Notes under the pieces: model-generated
Seen by the model: only the letters and a program-made list of their open reading frames with translations
Database searches by the model: none
Told to the model about the DNA's origin: nothing
Shown here: positions 40,201 to 51,900 of the stretch, in pieces
Layout of the letters: the number at the start of each line of letters is the position of its first letter
Position numbering within the stretch: position 1 is the stretch's first letter
Origin: Chrysomallon squamiferum
Taxonomy: Eukaryota > Mollusca > Gastropoda > Neomphalida > Peltospiridae
Assembly (NCBI GenBank): GCA_012295275.1
Contig: CM022665.1
Location: 31,426,957 to 31,490,956 of the forward strand
Direction: 5' to 3'
Length of the DNA stretch: 64,000 bases
Program-made: the position numbers and the translations under genes

Positions 40201-43200
40201 TTCTTGCACACACTTAACATTCCTTGCACACTGTCATCAGTCCTTCTACATTCCACACAACACATACCTTGCACTGATCCAGCTGTCTGCTGATGCTGGA
40301 TGTTTCCTCTGCTATTTCTTCTACAGTACTCATCCATTTCTCATAGCTAAGTATGAGCTCCTGCAGACTGGACAGCTCAGCATAGAATTTCTTTGTTTCC
40401 ATGTTCATGTCCACCTTGGTCTGAGTTTGTGACAAGAGCTTGTTAATTTCTTCCCAACGAGTTTCTAACTTCCGGGTGGTAGCCAGTACATCGTCATTTG
40501 AAGCACCTACTGTATGTATGTAAAAACATATTTATATAATTTATATCTGTACATTTGCAGTGCAAATAAGATAATGTCAGTAACATATGTTTTGTCAAAA
40601 TATTTACTTTTGGAAAAATGCTTTATTTACTTCATTTTATTTATTCTAGTATTACTACTTAGCTTCATATTCTATTATAATATGGAGTTTTTAAAAATGT
40701 ATTTATTTAATTTTTGCTTTCTAGATCTATTTATTCAATGTTTTGATAAAATAATTTTAACATATTACTTTATAATGTGATATGTATTTTTAAAATAATA
40801 TAAAAAGTTTTGCCGAAGTTTTACCAGTGACAACAGATACTTTGTGAGTATTATAGTTTTCATTATTTTAGATATCATATTTAATAAAATAACTGCTATT
40901 GACATAAAAATCACTTACAACTTTTGAGTTCTGCTGCAACAGTTTTTCCTAGTTTGAGCACATCATAAACATGGTTTGTATGAGCCTTCACGTCATTCTC
41001 AGTATCCTGAAAAACACATTTAGTTTCATAAAATACAAGCAAGATTTAAAAAAAAATAATAATAAAAAATACTTTCAGCACCTGGACACACTTCTCCCCA
41101 CATGACTGGAGGATATTCCCCAAAATCTTATCTTTATTACTGATAAAAACAGAATGCTAACCCAGTGCAAATTTTCAAAAAATGAACTGCTTTATCAACT
41201 GGTTTCTTTCAAAGTATCAGTTGTTTTAATTTGATATTCAGAGTAACTAATTTAGTTCATTTCCATATGCCTTTATTCCAGTACTGTGGTTGAAAAAACA
41301 CCATCAGTACTGTAGTGGTTAAGCCATCACCTCAAGACTGGAAGATTATAACACTTATTCACAGCTAACTGGGACTGTGTGAAATTGGTAATTTCTCTCT
41401 TTTCTTTTAAAAATCTTCAAACAATATCATGAATAAACAACCCTGGCCCATGCATTATAGGTCCTGGACAACATCACTGAATTTTCAGTTAAGAACATCT
41501 TAAAAAGTTGACTAGTATAAGAACAAAACCTGAATCAAGACTTGCTGTTCTTCCACAGTGAACTGTTCCTCACTTGAAACAGAATCACACACCAAAAGTT
41601 CCAGATTTGACTCCACTTTGTCAAACCATTCTTTCAGTTTCTTGGATTCAATGTCAAACTGGACCTTGTTGGCTGATTCTAATTTACGTTTATATGTCGA
41701 TCCTTGTAGCTTTGTCAATCTGGCTTCTTCCGAAACTTCAGTTATTGTTTCTTCTTCTATCTTACTCAGATCAACACCTGAGCTGGCAATCTACAAAAAA
41801 TAAATTCATAAAGTAGGTACCAGCAGGCAAATTTTGTCTGACTTTAATTTCACATAATATGCAAAAAAAATAGCACATAATGAAAGCTGTAGCAAAAAGA
41901 ATGAAAACACACCAAAAATTATGACTATCTCCAGTGGTTAAAAAGATATATGCAGATTGGTACGACAGGTATTTGGTTGTTTTTTAGCCCTATTTTGGCT
42001 AATTAGCAGAAAGGGCTACTTCGGCCAACTGTAGTTTGAAAAGTAATTGACACAAAAGACTGAAAATCAACAGGAGTGATGGTACCAACTTGCTAAATGA
42101 GCTCAATTTTTTTCAGACCTGTATGTTTGTATGTGTGTTCACAATAACATGCTGAAAATGCCAAAATCTTCAAAATGACACGTGGCAAAATGACTAAAAG
42201 TTCAAATAGACACTGTGGTTTCAGTTTTTGTCTTATTTGACAAATGACATACTTGAATTTAACATTTGTAATAAAAAAATAAAAAAAAATTCTGCCAAGC
42301 CCATAAAAAAATGTTTACCTTTTCAATTTATATAGAACAGCACAACTTTATTTACATAAGCAGCTTCAATTTTCACTCTGTTAAATAATTGGTAGTAATA
42401 AGTTAAGATACTGTGATATGTATATATCACATATATATAAATGTTACTTAAAAGGTCTACAAGCATTTGATGTTTAACCATAATCCTTTGCAATACATGA
42501 ACTCAGCTAATCCTTGGAGTCAACTCCAGAAAGGTGTTGCAGGTATTAATTAGGGACAATAAAATGTATGTAATCATGAGACTAGAGGCAATTAAAGACA
42601 CAGGTGTTATAAGTCTGTCATTTGAAGCAAACATAAAATAATTTTCTTAGCTTTGTACTTGCTGTGATTTGACAGCAAACAAGTTACCTATCATCTGACC
42701 ATTGTTGAAATTTTCTCTGATAGAACTGATCAATTTATGATTTTATATTTTAAAAAAAGTGATTAGATTTTTATTCAGCATTCCATCAATACCTCTGAAT
42801 ACATTGTTCTATTATGTTGTAGAGTTTGTTATGTTTACGATTCTTAATTCGATGTTTATCGCAAGAATTTTGAAAGCAAAATAATTGACTGTTTTAAACT
42901 GAAGATAGTAATTGGCAAAACAATGTTAATTTTATTTATTTCAGAACGCGTTTTCGCTACGCATGTGCTATAATGTATACGCTAAAAGTAAGAACATTGA
43001 AGAAAAACCAACAGTCAACAAGTTATTAAAACTATAAACAACATATAAATATAATCATTTTAAACAGCGCCAGACCTTTCTAGCTGTACCTACGATTTAC
43101 GGAGATTTCATTCTGTAAAAAAATGTAACGTAATGGCGATTTCGCTAAGCATGTGCTACGTTCAAATGCAGAGCTTGTTTTCGCCAAAGACGACACACCA

Positions 43201-46200
43201 CAGTGTCGCACATTGTTTGAAAGGTAAGTGAATGATCTTTCATTTGATCCCGTGAATATAGGTTTTATTTTCAGCCAGTTTTTTTCAAAATAGGTTTGAA
43301 GGCATGAAAAAGTACATTTTTGGACACAACTTTTGATATAAGCCATTGCTGGCAACGACATGCACACGGTTAGATTGAAAGATTGAACTTTGACCCTGCT
43401 AGACATGCTAAAAATAACATTGAAGTCATTTTGGTGAAAACAAGCCAAGCATATGTAGAGAGCCCCTATTTTATGACTTTTTACTCCACACTGTTAATTG
43501 CTGACCACATGCGCCGAAGTGCGTTTATCCCCATTGCATTCAACACTCTCGTACAAAGAACTGATTCAACATACAACAAGACCAATACCACCATTTAAAA
43601 GAGCACATAAAGATCTTTAGTTAAATGTTTTTTATGATAGGATTTATAGAAGGGATTTGGGAATGGACGAAAATGGACAAAATCTGAACTTTTAACAGCT
43701 TCGACCAATTATATATGCTAGGTTGCCAGTACCTACATAAAGTGGTTATTAAATCATCATGAGAAATCAGAAGAATTTTTATTTACTGCCTTCCATATTT
43801 GAAAGATAAGTCCTTTGTGAAGGAAAAAAGAAATTATTGCTTACATATGCATTAAATTTAGTTTTCCATAACTACAAATTTTATAGCTGTAGTTTTAAAC
43901 TTGACACTAATTTAAATGAAAATATATAGATTCATCTTCTCAAGTTTTAAAGTTTTTATTTATATCTTGCATTTACTTAAGAAGTTATTAAAAATGAACT
44001 TTTTAAGATATTAAAAACAAAATAATTGAAAAAAGCATGAAACTATTATATAATGAACCTCTTTGCTTTGATATTCCATCTGCAGTACAAGATGTTCCCA
44101 TCTTTCTTGGAACTCTTCAAGCTGTGAGGATATCTTATCTATTGCTGACTGATTGTCGACATACTGAACAATTTGCTGTCCGCATTCATTTAGTTCATCA
44201 AATCTCTGAACTTGTACCACCATGTCCTTTTCAATAGACTGAAATAAATAGTCATTAGGAGATTACAAAGTTTGAAGACTACAGAAACAAACAAATAAAA
44301 ATGCACACCTCACTAAAGAATACAACAAGAAAAAGTATATACATTTCTAAATATTTAGACAAACTAAAATAAATAAATTAAAGATGCTAAAATATTTAAC
44401 TTAAATAAATAATCTTAAAGGTTTTTATTCTTAAAGCTTTGCCAAAAGAACCTGTTCTCGTTAATTAAACAAATTTATCTTTCTTCAATTTTTTTTTTTA
44501 AAGACTTGCTTCAGATGTTTGATGTTTAATTTCAAAACAAAAATTACAAACATGTTTCTTTTCAGATATTAGAATTATAAAGTTTTGTTATTATCAAAAT
44601 TTTAAATGGCATAAACAGTTAGTGGGTTTTTTTTTTTTTTTTTTTTTTTTTGGTTTCTTCCAATTTTTATTACTAATTAAGAAATTGCCAAGAGAACAAA
44701 AACAAATTGCATAAAAAATATGTTCTAAATAGTATCAGCATAAACACATACCTTCAAGTGTTTGACTTGTGCCACAACTTGTGCTGGATCAGAAATATCA
44801 GCCAATCGCATTTGTCCTAACAGTTGTTCTTTTTGTGATAACCAATCAGCAAACATGTCTTGTTCATCTTTGAAATGCTGCCATTTGAGTAGAACTTCCT
44901 GTAATAATATCCACTGTTTTTCTGTCCACCTACAGATGGAAGCCCATCTTTTCCCCAGTGATTCTAACTGCTTTTCCATTGCTTCACAAACTACAAGAAA
45001 ACAGTTGTAAGAAATAACGTATTCTTAAAATATAGAAATTAGTTCTGGGAAACATAATCATAATGCAGTATAATTTTTCTGCTTTATCTTACCATATACA
45101 AATTAACTCTTGAGTTAGAGTATACTGTATGTCACTATTTCATCAATTTATTATTATTTTTTTTTTTTAAAATCTCTCAGGTAATTTATTTTTTATAAAA
45201 AAAAAACATGGTGTGAATATTACATTAGCTTAGTTATTTTGAAACTTCTGCCTGTATAAGGTAAGGAATGCAGCAGTATTTTATTATTAAAATTTATTAA
45301 CTTTTTCACTAAAGTACTTGAATACATAAGAAAAATAATTTTTTGCTAAAAGAAGATCAATTTGAATATCAAGGAAATGCATTTGTATGAGATTTTATGT
45401 AAACAATGGATCAAAAACAATGAATAAGGTCTCTACTGAAATGCATGAGCAAGAAGTCAATGGACGAAAGTTATAAAAATGGATACAACTTACCAGTCTC
45501 GGTGTTTGTGTCATCAACTATCACCACCATATTCTGTAGACTATCCACTCTTTTCTGCTGGGTCTCAAGTGATTCCTGGATTTTCTGTAATAACATTAGA
45601 AGTATTAACAGATAATCCAAAGCTTTATATTTACTAAATGTAAAGATTTATGACAATATGTTTCTTTTTTATGGGGATTTGTTGACATATTTGTATTTTC
45701 ATCATTTAAAATGTTTTGCATTTACTTATGTTTTGTTTCTTGGATATTTTCATTGAAGTTTTTACATCACTATATGTTCTTTCTAAAAACGTGATAATAT
45801 ACCTTGTGGTCTTCAACCTGTTGTTTTATTGTCTCAAGATCTGAGCCAATGGGTTCCTGGTTGGCAATGCATTCTTCCATCTGAGACAGCCATTTCTCCA
45901 GCTCATCGAGTTGCTGCTGTTGCAGATCCATTAGAATCTGCTGCAGTCTGTAAAAAGATTATATATATATAATTATTTAATGAAATCTCAAGATATTTTA
46001 ATATTAACTATTATTACGTAACAGTTATAATTATATTTTACATAAAACAATGATTATTCTTTTAAATTAGTAGTAAAGAGTCTTTTACATAAATCATCAC
46101 AGAGGAAAGTATATACAACAACCTTGGATAACTACATTTGTTTGTTGTTGTTTTTTTGGAAAACATTCAAACAGAAAGTATGAGAGAGAAATAATAAATG

Positions 46201-48908
46201 TAAAGAAAGCATAATGTTTCTTAAAATATATGCACAGATTTGGTTTTAGTAAGCTAATTAATATAAAATTTGAAACAACAAGTAGAGTCAATGAAAATTT
46301 GATATACACCAGTGTCATATATTACTTATATTACACAGTATAATATCCTGGCTTTGGTATACAGTGTCTTGTATTACTTATATCACACAGTATAATATCC
46401 CAGCTTTGGTATACAGTGTCTTGTATTACTTATATCATACAGTATAATATCATGACTTTGGTATATAACACAGTGTCTTGTATTACTTATATCATACAGT
46501 ATAATATCATGACTTTGGTATATACCACAGTGTCATATATTACTTATATCACACAATATAATATCATGACTTTGGTATATACCACAGAGTCATATATTAC
46601 CTATATCACACGGTATAATATCATGACTTTGGTATATACACCAGTGTCATATATTACTTATATTATAGTGTACAGTATCTTGGCTTTGGCTTCCAGGCAC
46701 CAGTTATTAACCTGTCATGCCAACCTGACAGAATTGTCTCTCATCAAGCCTGTACAGTGACAACACAGACAGTGATAGGAGAAACAACTGCACATTAATC
46801 TAGGTCGCAGTTTGATATTTAGATGCAGTGACTGAACTTTGACCCTTAGCATCTACATAACTATTAAATGGCACATTTCCTGTGAGAAAAATGCTATGAA
46901 TTGAAACATTTCACAGTTTAATGTAAATCGTTTGTTGTTTTTTAAGATGGATTTGTTTTGAATAATTTATTTCTAAAGTTCATATCAAAGACATACTACT
47001 ATATACTAATGGATAACATAAGAATAATGTCAAGTCAATATATACATAGAAATCGCTGTACTATACACACAGACACAAATACAGTAATTTGCACACATAC
47101 ACACCACACATACATACACATACATGTCCATTACACTAACTTTCAGCAAGAGAAATATACATACACAATTTTACACACACATTTACATATACACATACAT
47201 ATAATTAACATAAAATTTCTATAAAAATATTTAAAAATAATTTATTTTCTGTGGTATAAGCTCGATGTTTCAAAGAAATATTTAACATGAATGTGACATT
47301 TCTTAATAGAAAACATGAAAACTTGGTGTTCCTAGCAAGATGTCTTTTTCTACAAATACAGATATATTTAAAAACGTTAAAAATATGATAAGCAAATGCT
47401 GTTTTCTTCACAGTTTACCAGAATTTCAAGAATGATGAAACCAGGAATCTGTAGCACCTTAAAACACCCAAGTCCCAATGAAGTGTATCTTGTTCTCAAA
47501 TTAACCAAAGAAACATGATATAAAAGGAGTTTTGGTCAACAAATAAACAGACATAAAAACCTCTGCCAAAAAGTTCATTTGTGTGTGGTCGAGGTTATAA
47601 AAGCACTCAACAAATTTACCAATTACTTGCAGCAGTGCATTTAGTAGAAGACGAAAAACCTTGGCAACTAAGTGGGTGAAAAACAAAATTGTCAAAACTC
47701 CACCCAGTTAATCTAAATAGTAATCCAATGTCTTGGTTCATTTCATGTCTCTGATGTTTTTAAATTGTCATAGCTCTGAAAAATGGACATCTAATTATCT
47801 AATACCTTATAAAAATAAAAATGGATACAAAATAATAACTGATTAACTATTTTAAGTGTATTAACATATTCTGGGATTGTTGGGGGTTTGTTTTTTTGTT
47901 GCTTTATTTATTTATTTATTTATTTATTTATTATTATTATTATTTTATTTTTTTTCTTCTGGATAAGGAAAAAAATTATTTAAATGTTTTTAGTAATTTT
48001 ATTATTTTATTATTTTCTTTGGTAAACTGTTATTGGCTGTGGACTTTTGTCTTTATTATTATTTTTTTTTTTAACTTAAAGATACAAATGCAAATTGGAA
48101 CTGTTATAAAATCTGCAACAATCTATGTATTATTCAATCCCTTTATGAATAAAAAACAAACAAAATCAAAAAGAAATCCCCAACAGCAGCAACTGGATGA
48201 GCTGGAGAAATGGCTGTCTCAGATGGAAAAATGCACTGCCAACCAGGAACCCATTGGCTCAGATCTTGAGACAATAAAACAACAGACTGAAGACCACAAG
48301 GTATATTATCACGTTTTTAGAAAGAACATATAGTGATGTAAAAACTTCAATGAAAATATCCAAGAAACAAAACATAAGTAAATGATTAAATGTGTTTTAA
48401 CATCAACATATGTAGAAGCAGACACACACACACACACTGACTTATATAACCAAATATATTTCTGATACACAAATAAACAGACATGCTTTTTGTGTGTGTG
48501 TGTGTGTGTGTGTGCGTGTGTGTGTGCATGTGCGTGTATGCATGCACAGAGATATGCAAACAAAAAAACAGATATTCATTTTCCACAGTAAAATAAAAAT
48601 AACTGTTGAATTAGTGACCATAGGTTAAGAAATAAACAACAGATGCAAGCTGCATGGTCAACTGCCAAACAGTTGTGCATGTATTCTAAACTGATGATGT
48701 GTTTCAGTCAGCTGTCTATGATTATCTGGTAATTACACACAACTGTATGCCAATATCTCAAACCATTTCTTAGTGATAAAGAAGGCGGTGTGTTTGTATA
48801 TAAATTAGAAAAGATGGTAAACAGTCATAAAACTGGATAATGATGTTAATGAGAAAGGGCACTAAATGACAATACTTGAAGTATAAAACTATACATTATT
48901 ATATTCTG

Positions 48909-48944
<36 letters not shown>

Positions 48945-51900
48945 CAGTCACTGTTTAGAAGAAAGCACAAGGGATGGAGAGAAACAGAAAAAATAAAGGT
49001 GAAAGAAAGAGATGCAGATAAAAGTGAAAGAGGGAAATAAATTGACAAATAGAACAAGAAACAGAGACAAACTAGGAGGACAGACAAAAAATGAGAAAGA
49101 AAGGAAAAGATAACTGGAAAAAAAAAGAATGTGTGAAACAGAAAAAGTGTGAAGAGAAATAATGAACAAGACAGAAAAATAAATAAAATAGCTGTGTAAA
49201 ACTAAAAGACAATAAACTTGTTTAAAATAGAAAGAAAAAAATGGAAAGCAAGTAAAGAAAGTATGGATCTGATTCATGTTATTAAAATTACTTAACTTTT
49301 TACAGTAGATTCTGAATGACAAAATATATTATAGAAGTTGTATTTTTAATGTTTTTTTCTACAACATGCACTCTGCTTTAAGCTTTACTGTCAAAAAGAA
49401 TTTTGTTCAACATGAACAGATATAATGGAATGTTTTTGTCAATATTGTATTACATGCACTGCACTTGCATGTTTTACACTAAGCATTATTCTAATGTTGT
49501 TTTTATTTTATTTTAAGAGCAAGAGAGAAAATTAACACTTTTTTCTTCTTTTGGTAAAAAAAAGAAGATAAAAGGAATAATTAAGAAAAATAAATGAGAA
49601 AACAAATAAATAGATAATTTAAAAATCTAGTTAATAAACAAAAAGCAGATTTTTCCAATTAAATAAAATAAAAAAAATAAATTAAGCCAAAAAAAAAAAA
49701 AAAAAAAAAAAAATCTAGTTATGTAGGGCATGTATGTTGTAACAACAATATTGCACCAGCAAAGATAAATATCACGTAATAAGGTGCACTGACTCATTGT
49801 TTTCAAATAACACAAAGACGTCATATGTGTGAAGAAAGAACAGCAGAAACCAATTACAGTTGGACAGCCATCTCATCAATGAAGATGGCTGTATAGTGTT
49901 TGTTTTCTCTACCACCAGTACATACTGCTATATTCATCTGGGAAGGCTGTAAAAAGACCCAACATTCTCCACAGTGATAACTTCTATATTTACCTCAAGA
50001 AATCTCACCCATCAGCAGAACTATCTAAACCAAACAGCAGTTAGTGTTTACTACCAACAAATGTTGTGCTTTGTTAATTCTTCTTTCTGATTTGCTAAAC
50101 ATATTGACATTTCTGGTACATGTATATGTATTATTAGAACAGAAAAAAAAAAAATAAAATAAAATAAATAAATAAATAAATAGAAACCAACCAAAAAAAA
50201 ATAAAATAATAATAATAATTCAACAAAAAAATACCAACAACAGAAAACAACACTACTAAGATTTCCATTTTCTATTATTGTTACATATCCCCAGAATTTT
50301 AAATTAAGTTTTTATAACTGATGCATGATACTTCAAATTCAAAATGGAGTTACTGTTCTGAATGCCCCCCCCCAAAAAAAAAGAGAGAAAAAAGGTCCAT
50401 TTAAAAACAAAATTAAAGATAATATAATGAAATTTATAAGTAAATGAAAATATTCTGTCCATGTTGAACTCAAGATAACACTATGATGACTTGTCTGTGC
50501 CAGTTTTCAAGCTGAATTGATGTGTAGTGTCCTAGTACAACATGTGACTGTTTAATGCATTTGTCTAGACGCCAACCTTTGATAATTATAATAAAATATG
50601 TCAATGAAAAACCAAGCCCAAGGAGATGCATTTAAGCTGTCTTTTTTCTTTTTTCAAGATGACATATCAAAATGATTAAAAAAACAAACAAAAAAAACAC
50701 AACTTAAAAACTGATAGATACAGGAAGTTATTTACTTGTTGATTTAACTTTATGAAAACATCTCCATAATATTGTTTCATGCCACGTTAATACTTTATTA
50801 TTAGAAAAGGCTGGTAAGTAGAGGTTGTAAATTATCATTTGGAAAATGTATTTAAAAGTATTTATACCACCATAGATACATGCACACAAAAGGGATTTGC
50901 TGTTTCTAGTCATGCCTGGATAATATTATATCCAATTACAGACTGGAAAGAATAATAATAATAGTGATAATAACAATAATAATAAATGCATGATAATATT
51001 ATATATATCCAATTACAGATGCTAATATTTAAAAGAATAAATAATAATAACAACAACTACAATGACAATAATAGAACTGCAATGGTATAATAACAAGGAC
51101 AGCAACAACAATATTAATAAAAACCTATAAAAATTAGAACCACTTAGACCAAACAATGATAAATGACAAAATGCATTCAATGATTAAGTAAAATTTAAAG
51201 TCAGTAATGAACTCACTTGCTTTGTCTTGACAATGCTTTGAGTCTCAGATCCTCCCATCTATTATTAAGAAGACCCATCTGCATTCTGATTTCATGTTCC
51301 TCCTCATCATTAACTTTACCATCAGCTATCAAATCATTGCCCTCCTTCAGGACATTCCCAATACTGTCCTGATGTTTGGTTAACTCCAGCATAAATTCCT
51401 GAGAATCAAAACATTAATCTGCTGTGGGTTTGTTTTTCTATTTTCAGATTTAGATTTTGAGGCTGAGAAACAATTAAATTTAGTGTTTGATAAAGTCAGG
51501 TACTGCTGAATTTTAATCACTCTGTGAGCACAGGTGTGTTGAAAGACAGGTACGGAAGACAGAAAAACTGACTTAACAAGGTGATGGAGAGGGTGGGCCA
51601 GAGACAGAGGGACCGACTGAGAGAAAAGAGGAGAGAGAAGATGAATGATTTCAATAAAAAAACATTGGGATAACTTTATAGAATAATGCAGAAATGCAAC
51701 AGGTATTTTTCAATAGGTCAGCAGTCAGTATTATTAACTAATTTGGTTAAACCAGATTTTTAGGTTGACTAGTTTTATTTGATACAGCTGAAGAAAAGAC
51801 ATGACATTTATTTTGATTTAAAAGTAAAAGAAAAGAAAACAACTTGATATTAAGATAAACAGCTAGAGAATGAAAGAAGGGATGACATTAAAACAGAAAT

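Larger units (their letters stand above)
45948..51216 (-). other. 5.3 kb intron carrying an inverted exon copy and a minisatellite
   Basis: Contains a seven-copy minisatellite (46301-46690), a TTTA run (47906-47940), the inverted exon-12 copy (48181-48384), GT runs (48491-48530, 48911-48942), a 300 bp purine-rich stretch (48955-49255) and a 25-base A tract (49689-49713). No additional sense exon was found. Confidence 0.85.

Noticed and set aside
43080-43448. 122-codon minus-strand open frame within the candidate transposon
   Set aside because: No recognisable domain, no start context or splice support. Possibly decayed element interior, not called as a gene.
46416-46760. 114-codon + strand repetitive open frame
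   Set aside because: Produced by the 57-bp minisatellite being a multiple of three; no evidence of expression.
47896-48333. 145-codon + strand open frame containing a dystrophin-like C-terminal part
   Set aside because: The homologous part is the inverted exon copy; the rest is low-complexity translation of TTTA repeats. Not a gene.
48911-48942. GT run considered as a telomere-like or regulatory Z-DNA element
   Set aside because: An ordinary dinucleotide microsatellite, one of many in these introns.
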